In this document: in pieces, positions 55,301-64,000 of the stretch
Layout of the letters: each line of letters begins with the position of its first letter
Position numbering within the stretch: the stretch's first letter is position 1
NCBI GenBank assembly: GCA_914767715.1
Contig: OU612069.1
Span: 12,769,387-12,833,386 of the forward strand
Reading direction: 5' to 3'
Length of the DNA: 64,000 nucleotides
DNA from: Membranipora membranacea
Lineage: Eukaryota; Bryozoa; Gymnolaemata; Cheilostomatida; Membraniporidae
Translations under genes and position numbers: made by a program
The notes under the pieces: model-generated
Told to the model about the DNA's origin: nothing
Database searches by the model: none
Seen by the model: the letters and a program-made list of their open reading frames with translations, nothing else

Positions 55301-57995
55301 TTCGCCATCAACTATACTATTTGTTCCAGTTCCAAACTCATGTCCATTAACAGTCTCCATACATTGTGATACCGTGTGAGAAACCTTGATGTTGCTTGGT
55401 TTTTTATTAACGGTATAGTATGGGTCTAGGGACTGTATCCGAATGTGGCATAGGAAAATTTGAGGTCGGATGCCACCACCGTGCTCTTACCAGGAATCAA
55501 ACATGGGACGTTTCTATTGAAAGACCCATGCCCTACCCATTGCACCACGGCCACTTCCTTGTTCTGGCTGATAAGGCATGGTTAAAAATTCACCTACTAT
55601 ATTCCAATCTTGTATGTTCCTTTGTCTCTGTCTGCTTTTAGTCACCGAAGTGGTCATCTGGGGACAGCTGTATGAAGTGTAATAAACCTTTCTTCTGGAA
55701 CGTCAAACAGATGTGGAATGAGAGAACTATAGGCTACAGACAGGTGAGCGTCTGATGAGCAGAAAGTTGTTGTAGTTTTTTAATTATTTAATTTAATTAT
55801 TTTCAAAAACACAGCGAAAGATTTTGGGTCATGCAAGGTCTCGCAACAGTTCTGAATTCTGAACTTGAATTTGTAATAATTGGGAATCAGGCTTAATCTA
55901 ACCAGTGAGGTCTTTCTATATGAATTTGCCAATATTTTCTTACGGATAGTTTGTTTTTAAAAAAATGTCACCTCTCTGAGGTCACCATACACTTGTCCTA
56001 TAAATGCTGGAACTATAACTTTTATATGAGAGATGAGGGAAGACAAACAAGTGAGGACGAATTCTATATTAATCACAAGAAAATTTGTAATAAAATTCAT
56101 GAATTTCTTGTGTTAATATTATTTTGGATTGTTTGTTCACTGTACATTAGACAATCATGCAGGTCATACAGTTATCGACATAGAAAGACCGAATTTTTTA
56201 ATGATTATTCTACAGTTGATGACAATGAATCTTTGTTTCCCACTCTCAATACGTCTCAATGGACTTTAACGCTCCTTCACCTTCACCTTCACCCGTACAG
56301 ATCATATTCCTTCCCATTTGTGAGACCAAAGATATCAATCCTTGAACGCAGATGTTTCATTGTTATTTTACAATGCATATTTCTATCTCTTACAGCACCA
56401 CTGTCGGCGGTGCGGAGCCGCTGTATGTGATAACTGCAGTAAGAATAGATCTGTACTTCCTGTGATGGGATTCGAGTATGAAGTCAGAATGTGTGATGAT
56501 TGTATGGAGAGTATTACCAGCGATGAGTAAGTATTATTAGTGAATTGTGAGAGTTCAAGGCAACTTTTTTGTCACCATTATGCAAGGAATGTAGATATAA
56601 TGGTTCAGATGTAGGTGCCTGTATTTGGAGTTGATCCCCTTCTAATAGCCACAACGTTCCAGGATGGGGGTCTTTCTGTTAAAAACAAAAAGCAAAAGCC
56701 AAAATCACTGTGTGATTGTTTGTTGCTGAGGTCTCGTTCCAAAATACTCAATCATTGCCATAACTACTTCCAGTCAAGGAACGATCCGGGAATTTGTCTA
56801 AATGAATGTCAAAATTGGCGAGGTTTTAAAGCTAAATGAAAAACAACATCGCAAAAATCCAAGTATATCGTGAAGCGGCAAATTGGATCAAACTTTATCT
56901 TGTTCTCTCTAGCTGCTTTTATTAACCAGCAAGCACACTGCTTCCAGATCAGCTATGTTGGACAAATCTTTCTGCAGTGTAATGACAGTACCACAAATCA
57001 GTATAAATGACCTATGACCTACACTTTATCAAGTTGACTGTGGGGTTGACTATTATATTTCAGAACCCCATAACTGCTAGATCAGTCCAGTCGCTACAGT
57101 GCAAAGAGTGTCAACCTTAATCAACATGTGAGCAGCAAAGCCTGCTTTATATGCAAGTTAATCCTCTAGATTTGCTGCCTCAGATGTTGATGATAAGTTA
57201 TCAATAGACGAACACTTTTGTAATTATAGCCACTTCTTTACCAGCTATTATGGAATAATTTGTTATTTGTTTGTAGTAAAGTACCGTTATCGCTGACATA
57301 CGACGCCAGACACAAAGTAACATGTATGGATATAGATGAACAGAAGAAGAAATTACTAACAGTCGGTACAGATAAAATCATCAAAGTAAGTATTGTACAA
57401 CCCAGTCTCTCCGTGTACTTTCTGAAAAAAGAAAGATTATCTCATCAAATTGAAGCAAATGACTGTTTTGTTACAGGGTATCTAGTCGGTATCATGTTAA
57501 AGCCTTGGTCGACAATGCATACCACTAGATCTCACAAATTCAGTGTTAAGAATTTGGTTGAGATTTGTATTTTCATCATTAGAGCACATGCCTGCAGTTA
57601 CCTTTGGTTCTCAGTTTGTTCATAGGCTGGTATTCCCTTCCATGCCTGTCTTGTAGAGGTACCTCTGTGCGTATCCTTGACAATAGTTATTTTCAACTAA
57701 TTCACTTTAATTAATTTATTTATTTTACTCTTCTGTTTTTTTGGCTTGTGCAAGGTCTCATATGTCTAAGTGACTTGATCAGCTTATAAGATGCATGTGT
57801 ACATAATATAAATAAATAAACATATTTATATATATATTTATATATATAAACGGTATGAGGAGTCATGTGAATTTGTTAAGCCACTGTGACATATAAGACC
57901 ATGCACAAACAAAGAGAAAATAAAATATATATATATTTATATATTATCCTCCCTTTTGTTTGCAGATTTGGGATATATCCTCAGTATTAGGATGA
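46353..57995 (+). CDS. WDFY2: WD40 and FYVE domain protein, WDFY1/WDFY2 orthologue (12 exons, 409 aa)
   Basis: Exons are 46353-46516, 47560-47627, 48282-48355, 49629-49683, 50628-50778, 51932-52044, 53323-53449, 54388-54493, 55642-55743, 56396-56526, 57277-57385 and 57966-57995. All are GT-AG and in phase. WDFY1/2 bind PI3P on early endosomes; WDFY2 also scaffolds Akt2 and PKC zeta. The segment [14 protein letters not shown] matches vertebrate WDFY2 exactly. WD40 units end in W-D type dipeptides ([32 protein letters not shown], and finally IKIWDISS). The FYVE finger at residues about 295-363 is inserted before the last repeat: C-x2-C (CMKC), the PI3P-binding [13 protein letters not shown] and CDDC supply eight zinc-ligand cysteines. 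Length agrees with human WDFY2 (400 aa). The start at 46353 follows the family; an in-frame ATG lies at 46317, so 12 extra residues are possible. The introns carry a SINE, two MITEs and other repeats. Confidence 0.95.
47018..47320 (+). repeat. Dispersed repeat E, copy 1 (about 300 bp)
   Basis: Starts near AAAAAAGTCCAGTTCTACAT and ends near TTTAGTGCCCATTTAGAGCA. The same ends and order recur at 52223-52497. It contains many ACAAC/GTTGT-rich segments and no open frame of note. It is in intron 1 of WDFY. Confidence 0.7.
47703..47939. mobile_element. MITE with 18-bp terminal inverted repeats, 237 bp
   Basis: CCAGGGGGGTCTTTCAAT at the left end is matched exactly in inverted orientation by ATTGAAAGACCCCCCTGG at the right. 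Inside are related GAGTGAGCGAT motifs in both orientations. It encodes nothing and lies in WDFY intron 2. Superfamily not assigned. Confidence 0.8.
48408..48618 (+). mobile_element. MITE family A, copy 4
   Basis: Termini CACACTGACCTCAAGACTAC and GATCAGTGTG. The flanks CCCCCATAA (left) and CCCCTATAA (right) match at 8 of 9 positions, consistent with a 9-bp target duplication. It is in WDFY intron 3. Confidence 0.85.
49493..49590 (+). repeat. Dispersed repeat G, copy 2
   Basis: Contains GAGAAGGGGCTGGCCGAGGT with flanks shared with 17450-17535. It lies in WDFY intron 3, about 40 nt upstream of the exon 4 acceptor. Confidence 0.7.
51656..51898 (+). mobile_element. tRNA-derived SINE 2, about 240 bp
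   Basis: The 5' end has a box A-like GACTCAGTAGGGAAGAGCGC and, about 40 nt on, a perfect box B-like GGGTTCGAATCCCAC. These are followed by an unrelated body and a 3' tail of two direct repeats, CAATTTTAACCAA. A short ACCTAG occurs on both sides and may be part of a target duplication. A tRNA-like head, body and simple tail are the plan of tRNA-derived SINEs. It is in WDFY intron 5, same strand as the gene. Confidence 0.75.
52223..52497 (+). repeat. Dispersed repeat E, copy 2
   Basis: Second copy of the element at 47018-47320, same orientation, in WDFY intron 6. It opens AAAAAAGTCCAGTTTTGTAT and closes with TTTAGTGCCCATTCAGATCA. Confidence 0.7.
54577..54902. mobile_element. MITE family D, copy 2
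   Basis: Ends GCTGCCACTCAGACAAATGT (left) and TTGCTTGAGTGGCAGCAGT (right) are inverted. The interior arms share AATCTCAGCATTGTCACCTA with copy 1. Flanks GTTTTTGGAGGGAGAT and GTTTTGGAGGGGGATA are similar to each other. It is in WDFY intron 8. Confidence 0.7.
55425..55560 (-). mobile_element. tRNA-derived SINE candidate 3
   Basis: Read on the minus strand: a box A-like TGGTGCAATGGGTAGGGC, then about 35 nt later a box B-like GTTTGATTCCTGG. This resembles a decayed tRNA or tRNA-derived SINE head. It ends about 80 nt before the acceptor of WDFY exon 9, in the opposite orientation to the gene. Confidence 0.55.
57809..57950. repeat. AT-rich low-complexity tract
   Basis: Runs of AAATAAATAAA and TATATATA on either side of a short unique segment, a few dozen bases before the last WDFY exon. 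Confidence 0.85.
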
Positions 57996-58291
57996 GATGA
58001 GATATGATACGACCGCACACAAAGTCGAGCTGTGATGATAAGACACATACTGCTGATAAGCCATTCCTGGTGCTAGTTTACTTATTACTGGTCTTAGTGT
58101 TTTGAAGAAAGACAAAGTAATTTTGTGCATACAGTTAGTTTACGAGCACAGATGTTGCCTGGGTTTCTGGTTTTTGCGTTTGATTGTCAACAACATTGCC
58201 TGTTTGGTGGGGGACGAGGATGTGGTTGTTAATGAATTGCCAAAACCAGGAACCCGGGCAGCATTTTAGCACTTAAACTACCATACAATGC

Positions 58292-58541
58292 CACACTGAC
58301 ATCCAGATTACACTATTAACATGTGTATCTTCGATCTTTAGAGTCAATTTATTAGCAGAACCTAAGATGTACCCACCCCTTATTAATAAAATTAAACAGG
58401 GGTTGTCATACCGAATTCCTTGCGCTGGTACTACCAGAGACTAGGGATTATCTATAATCTCTGGTACTACTACTAAATGAATTAATTCACACTCCATCGA
58501 TCTGAGACATACATGCAATAGTATATCACGTGATCAGTGTG
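58292..58541 (+). mobile_element. MITE family A, copy 5, with perfect 9-bp target duplication
   Basis: Termini CACACTGACATCCAGATTAC and GATCAGTGTG. The 9-bp sequence ATACAATGC flanks it perfectly at 58283-58291 and 58542-58550. A 9-bp duplication with long terminal inverted repeats fits a Mutator-like MITE, although the superfamily is inferred. It is longer than its relatives because it carries a nested palindromic insert at 58434-58464. Confidence 0.88.
58434..58464. repeat. Nested palindromic insert within the MITE
   Basis: CCAGAGACTAGGGATTATCT followed by ATAATCTCTGG forms an imperfect palindrome related to that at 8248-8275. GGTACTA precedes it and GGTACTACTA follows, so part of the host sequence is duplicated. 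The other four family A copies lack it. Confidence 0.65.
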
Positions 58542-60479
58542 ATACAATGCAAGAATCCTTGGCAGGCCCTTGCTGATGTGGTCAATCTGTTGAAGACTAG
58601 ATTGAAGGGAAAATTGATCATACTTGATCAAGTTCCATAATGCTTACCCTCACTAAAACACCTTATAAAATTCCATTAGTTTTTTTAGTTGCTTTAATCA
58701 GTTATCATTTCTATTGTTATTATTATAATTAATTTATAATCATGATATTCAACATGTCTCGCTACTGTAGAATGCTATCTATTTTACAGACCTACAAAAC
58801 ATTTCTCCTTGAGTTTCATTAGCTGAAACAAAAAATCATAAACACAAGGTATTACTTACACATGCGCTGTTGCATTCAAACCAACACGGAAACATAAATA
58901 TGCTAAACATAGTACTGTTTAAATTTCAATGGTTTTTTCCCTCAAAAGTATGATATGCTCTATTCGGATTATATTTTGTACGATAAAACTTTTTGTACTG
59001 ATTGCTTCTGTTTTTTACAAAGGGGTTAACGTGAATGTTACGTTGAAATGATTGTACTGTTGGTTGCGGAGGTAACCTTTCTTTAAAAGCTTGTTTGGAA
59101 AACATTCATGATTTGGAGAGTCGTAATCCAACCTTTGCATGATCTGATAAACTATTAATCGTGCACATGGTGCTGTGACTAATGGTGTGTTGCCTTACAC
59201 CAGGTAGTTTGAGGTTGGATTGTCGAAATCCGTGTATACACAAATCTTTGATTCATTGTTTGGAGTTGTCTGCCCCCATTGTATGAGACTTTCTATCAGA
59301 AACAGTATCAATGTCTATGCTATTTATCAAGGTCTGTGGTTTTATCAATCTTGCCTCCTGTTGCAAAGGGTCAAGGAATAACCTAGCCAAGTTCCAAGAT
59401 CTTGAAGGAGCGGGTCACTAAATGCTCCCAATTATACACTTTATTTGATATTTACGTCTACCTTTATAATTAGGGGAATTCCCATTTAGGAGTTGTTTTG
59501 ATATCTGAGAAAGGAGCAGAGAGTGGGTGATAAAAAGGTGTTTGCCACCTTCTTCCTGAATTGCAAGCAAGTAGGAGACAGGAGTTTAACAATACTGGTA
59601 CTCAAGGCAAAGTTCAGTGAGTTGAAAGGCAGTTGTCACTCTGAGATATAATGTGATTTACTGTTACTCTCCTAATATTCTTTTAGTTTCTCAGAGTGAA
59701 ACTTCCCTCTCTTAATAAAGTTCTCTTACCTTAAATCATAAAATTTATGTTGTGCTTAGATGGATACCATTATTATGTACAGTTCTATTAAGGTATTCAA
59801 ACTTAACCAAGCTTCCCTAATGGCAATCAAAAAGTTGTACAGTTAGTACAAGGAGTTTTTACTGTTGGTTAGTAGGCCTAGAACCAATGAAGAGGGAGTT
59901 CATTGGTAGAACCACCCCACTTCATGATTTTTTGACTTAATACCAGCATAACAATAATGTTTATCAGTTCAGTCTGAAATGACACCTAGACCAGTCGCTA
60001 TCAACACAACAGGTGCATGAAGGCTAAAAAGGCCTGTTGCGGGGTAGTCTAGGGACACTTTTTGGCTGTCTTGAGGCTTAATTCATAGATTCACATCACA
60101 AACAAAAGACACGGGTTTGGCTCCACTTGCTTGTAGTTACTGTAGTGTTGTAAGTTGCGGTCAGCCGTTACTTATGTAGCAGTGTTCACATCATAAGAAC
60201 GGTCAATGGTATATATTTATGACTTTTTTTGTCACTGTACGCTCTAATAGGTTCATGATGAGCTTTGTTTGCTTGTCAAGGCGTGCTTTGCAGTATCCAG
60301 AAATAGATCAATGTGTTTGGCAAATATCCTGTATTTGCTGATAAGATAGGACAATACTTTCCTACAAAGCCATGAAGTTCGTCGTTCAGAGATAGATAAA
60401 CTCTAGTGTTCTTGTTTGATATAGCCTAGCTATTTGTATGTGCTGGAAATAGACTACCACTGTACATCTTTCCTTGCAG

Positions 60480-60577
60480 TGCTTCTTATCAGTGGAGTGA
60501 ATATAGCCAAGAAATTAGTTCCACCTCCTTACCGTACATACGTTCCACTCCATAAGCCAACCAAAGGCTCAAGATGA
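60480..60577 (+). other. Possible unassigned coding exon
   Basis: A good acceptor (TTTCCTTGCAG) precedes a frame with phase-1 entry that reads LLISGVNIAKKLVPPPYRTY, then VPLHKPTKGSR and a stop. Its composition looks protein-like, but no donor-bearing partner exon was found upstream and one other frame is also open for most of the stretch. It could be the last exon of a small gene between WDFY and the kinase, or the 5' leader of the kinase transcript. Confidence 0.25.
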
Positions 60578-60733
60578 AACCTTCCTATCAACACCATAAC
60601 TAAAATAATAATGATAACATAACTAGCACTACGGAAGCCTTACACACCAAACCAACTACTGCAACCACAGCCTTCTATTCTTCCATATTGTACAAGATCT
60701 GATAGAATAAGCATCCTAATTCAATGAAACGTC

Positions 60734-63485
60734 ATGGCTAACATTTCTACAGAGGCAGACAGGCTGGTCAGGAGACTGGAAAGGGGCGAACAGATCCAAG
60801 CTGTTGATCAGGTACAAGTGTTACAATTAAAAAAATACATAAGACATGTGTCATCATTACTCCATATATACTCCCTCATAATAGTTTTTAGCCTGCTGAT
60901 GGAGCTGTTTAAAACTTGACCCAATTACGAGTGAAATGTGGACAACCCAATGAAAAATGGATCATCATCTAATCTAATCCATATTTTAAGTTGTTACGTC
61001 TCAAACTTGATATTATAGAACCAGTCTGAGCCTTGTAACATTGCAAAAATGAAGTAACGGTTTATTTCATCCCTGCCAAATGTGTACTATATATAGACAG
61101 TTTTCTGAGCTCCGATTTAGGCCTCAATTTAGAGTTGTCCTCTCTCCAGTTTGGTACTTTTAACCCACGTCGCATAGGAAAATCGTGCTGAAAAGAGGGT
61201 TATCATGAAAACGCTTATAATAGGATAAAAATTACTTTTGATTCAGAAACTGCAACATTGAAAACTCATATGGACATAGTTTGGGAAATAATTTTAGTAT
61301 CTGGATAGTCAATTATAGCTTTTTCTGCCTGTTTTGCGGACAATTTGGCAGAATCTTTCATGAGTTTCGTCACTAAAATTAAGATTATCAACATTCAAGC
61401 CTCCAATGATTTGGAAACCCTGTCTCACAGGGTTTTCAATGGTCCAGACTCTGAATCAAAAATCATTTTTATCGTAACATAAGAGGTTTTCAATATCGGC
61501 CAGACCAGTCACCAATCTAGAATTCACAATTCCGCTACCGACAACCAAACCACAGTAACCTTGTCTATGGCATATGGAGTCTTATTAATCTTGTCTCTGG
61601 TCTTCTGTAGGATAAACCATCGAAGCTATATATCATAACACTTGGGCCAGATGACAATCCGGGACCTGGAGAGTCTACAGGGCATAGATCAACAGAGTCA
61701 GTTGTGAGTGACATTGGGCTTACTATCCCTCCTCTACCCACATCTTAGTGCTTTTTTTTCTGGATTGTTGCTGTCAATGAGAGACACTAAAATCTGACAT
61801 GAAGGCCTCCCAATTTATGAGGCTTTCTTTCTTCAGTTGTTACTGAAAGTGGCAAACGAAAGACTATGTATGAATAAATATACAATTGATGTCCGAAGAA
61901 CATCGTAGGCATCACATTCAGGACTGATATCTCCCTAGTTCAGTCCGAGATTAGGGAGCTCCCTAATCAAATCGATTGTTCCTTGACAAGTTACCATGAG
62001 TGTTGCTTTTAAATCATGGTGGAATTATAAGTTTTTGTTTTAACTACAATCATCATACATGGTCAAACAAATTTACCTGCATCTTGTCACTCCTTTCTGC
62101 TAGAGAAAGTGCAACCCAGTATAGAGGCACCCTGAAACTAGGGAGTTTGTCAAGACTTGATACAGTAATAATGTATATTAGTATGTTGCGCTCCCCGAAT
62201 GCCTTTGCCAAGGACATGCAGAGCTCATATATTGCAAGTTTATAGCATAATCTTTTTCAATTAAATATTTTTCAGAAAACTAACGAGAACTTTAACATTA
62301 TTCAAGTGAAACGACAGAAGGCCCTTGGGAATGGTGGTTTTGGTATCGTGAATGCTGCCAAACTCATAACGGACTTAGGAAAAAGGGAAACAAATATCTG
62401 TCTAAAGCAGGTTAGCTTTTTACATGAAAATGAAGGAGTTTTAATTGCAAAACAACCCATTTCTTTTCAGTAGAGGGTTCACTTCTCTGAACGTTCTTTG
62501 CTGAAATTTTGAGGACCCCAGCTTAAGCCATATTACTTCTTATCATCAATGTGTGTCAACGCTTCCCAATCTTAATTACATTAATTTTGAAACTTCTATA
62601 GCTCAGTGTAGTTGTTTTCAAATATATTGTGTGACATTCCGATACCGATCCTTGCCATCAAATTGTCATGGAACTAAGTTGCAGCAGCAGCTCTTAGAAT
62701 ATATATATATACATTTAAGTAATTATGCATCTGCTGTTTGCAGAATAAAAAGTTATTAAACATGTGTTAGTGTCATATTTACTCAAATTGTCCTTTAAGT
62801 CAATAATAGAAGAAGGCAAGGACACCTCAAAGTCGTTGTTGCGAGAGTATACATACTTCAAAATCATGGAGGGACAGGACAAGAAGAAAAAACGTGTTTC
62901 GGGAGATTCAAGTGAAGATCCTACTGGGCATGAAAATATTATCAAATTCCTCTTCTTCTGCATTGAAGAGCCAACAGATCAAGACCGTGACAGAAACAGG
63001 GAACTCCAATATTTCATTGGTTTGGAGTACTTTTTAGGTAAGCACTGATTCCACTTTCCGAAATCAAGTTTTGGATCAACACACGCAGTTAAATTTGGAA
63101 TTACCAGACAGTTTGGGTAGAAATGTGTCTCTTTGAAAAGCACTATCTACTTGGGAAATTCAATATTCATTGCCCACTTTGTTTAAAGAAACAGTCTGTT
63201 TTTCTCAAATGAATACTCAATTTCATTCTAGCAAATATTAATGATTACCATTAGCTCAACCCTATCGTTACCATTCCAATTGCAGTGTTGTGAAAACCAT
63301 TATCATGATTTTTCAGGGGATGATTTGAGTGCATGTATTCATACCCTGCAGAGAAATAAGAAGGAATCTTTTACTTACAATCAGCAGATTAGCATAATGC
63401 AAGGAGTCATGTCTGCTGTCGAATATCTTGAGAGCAACGGCTTGATTCATTGTGACATAAAACCTCACAATGTCTTATTCAATGT
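60734..63485 (+). CDS. Protein kinase, 5' part only (5 exons seen, 238 residues, continues beyond window)
   Basis: Exons are 60734-60811, 61611-61703, 62276-62410, 62800-63037 and 63317-63485, phases 0, 0, 0, 1, 2. The N-terminal 57 residues are polar and match no domain I know. Then comes a kinase fold: glycine loop GNGGFGIV (residues 75-82), beta-3 lysine in ICLKQ (K101), a probable alpha-C glutamate in LLREY (E118), a charged insert (DKKKKRVSGDSSED) before HENIIKF, and the catalytic loop HCDIKPHNVLFN (226-237). The catalytic Asp, Lys and Asn are present, but the usual Arg of HRD is Cys, so this is a non-RD kinase; IKPHN favours Ser/Thr specificity. The DFG motif and C-lobe are not found before the right edge. 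The acceptor of exon 4 (TTTAAG) is acceptable. Family is not resolved; a tyrosine-kinase-like (TKL/RIPK-type) group is possible. Confidence 0.82.
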
Positions 63486-63562
63486 GTAAGTATGCAAAAT
63501 TGTATGGCTATTGCCGTTGATGAATCGTATGCTGTCAAGACCAGGGAGTTTGGGCTATACCA

Positions 63563-63672
63563 AGATTAATCCAATTTGCCTGCATTCGGAGTTGCTCCCC
63601 CTCCGCTTGTCACGCTATAGGCATGCACCGGTGGAAGGGGAGCAACTGGAATTCAGGCAAATTGGATCAAAC
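63563..63672. mobile_element. MITE family C, copy 3 (best preserved)
   Basis: AATCCAATTTGCCTGCATTC on the left is matched in inverted form by GGAATTCAGGCAAATTGGAT on the right. The inner arms GGAGTTGCTCCCCCTCC and GGAAGGGGAGCAACT also pair. The whole is about 110 bp and close to a full hairpin. Confidence 0.85.
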
Positions 63673-63966
63673 TATATATGCTGTCATACATCTCGTTAGA
63701 GCTTCCTTGGCAAGTATACCTTTTGGAGGCAACGTGAATCACATCAAGCCCTTATTGCCTCTTCTTTCAGGTTACCTTTCATGGCCCTGAGATACACATG
63801 TACAAGCAAGCTTCTACTTACGGTACCTAGCACCAGTCTATTCTCTGTACCAGTGATCAGTGTCTTCTAACCTGTTTCTACCTTTTGCTTTGATTAGATC
63901 AACATTTGTTCTATATGTTCTATAGAACAAGTTTGAGTTAATGAGTCAGAGACAATTAACCCTCCT

Positions 63967-64000
63967 ACTTAACTTGCATTCGGAGTCGCTACCTCTCTTG
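63967..64000. mobile_element. MITE family C, copy 4, cut by the window edge
   Basis: ACTTAACTTGCATTCGGAGT matches the left arm of copy 3; the rest lies outside the window. Confidence 0.6.

Larger units (their letters stand above)
57996..60479. other. Intergenic region between WDFY and the kinase gene
   Basis: No firm gene. It contains a foldback at 58152-58264 (arms ATGTTGCCTGGGTTTCTGG and CCAGGAACCCGGGCAGCAT), a family A MITE at 58292-58541, and an AATAAA at 59714-59719. The nearest AATAAA after the WDFY stop (58385-58390) lies inside the MITE. Confidence 0.45.
63486..64000. other. Kinase intron, running off the window
   Basis: No exon with a DFG motif is visible. The stretch holds a full family C MITE and the start of another. 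Confidence 0.5.

Noticed and set aside
55951-56430. Plus-strand open frame of 159 codons
   Set aside because: It overlaps intron 9 and the start of WDFY exon 10 in another frame; the FYVE-encoding frame is the real one.

Overview
This 64 kb window is nuclear DNA of an animal. All genes are split by GT-AG introns of roughly 0.3-6 kb, the DNA is AT-rich, and the gene set is metazoan: a Gab/DOS-type docking adaptor, WDFY1/2, AMMECR1, a TMBIM/Lifeguard channel-like protein, a RING protein with a C-terminal membrane anchor, and a protein kinase. Modest introns, short intergenic gaps and many miniature transposons suggest an invertebrate, possibly early-branching. That last point is inference. I found no prokaryotic, organellar or viral gene.

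Layout. 1-3.6 kb: no gene seen; one non-autonomous hAT element. 3.6-6.8 kb (+): small type I membrane protein of unknown function, five exons. 6.8-10.1 kb: intergenic, with hairpins and a palindrome flanked by direct repeats. 10.1-15.0 kb (+): TMBIM/GRINA-like seven-pass protein, seven exons, followed by a (TGAT)n repeat and a small duplication of its own last exon. 16.9-19.3 kb (+): RING-TM protein, three exons. 21.4-39.6 kb (-): Gab/DOS adaptor, 13 exons, 896 aa. 39.9-44.6 kb (+): AMMECR1, six exons, head-to-head with Gab across 322 bp. 46.4-58.0 kb (+): WDFY1/2, 12 exons, 409 aa. 60.7 kb to the right edge (+): 5' part of a protein kinase whose later exons lie outside the window.

Exon chains were built by hand. 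I required GT-AG borders, continuous phase and family similarity, and for the six family-recognised genes every junction keeps frame. The Gab protein has an N-terminal split PH domain, proline-rich RPPKP motifs, three YDVP (Crk-type) tyrosines, YxN sites and two C-terminal SHP2-type tyrosines, so it should act downstream of receptor tyrosine kinases. WDFY has WD40 repeats with a FYVE finger inserted before the last repeat, as expected for an early-endosome PI3P-binding protein. The neighbouring genes share no obvious pathway; this is ordinary gene-dense animal chromatin rather than an operon.

The most distinctive content is the repeat fraction. There are at least four families of short inverted-repeat elements with several copies each (one with a 9-bp target duplication), three tRNA-like SINE candidates, a U2 snRNA 5'-end fragment, a family of about 30-nt palindromes that look mobile, and a decayed duplicate of one Gab exon.
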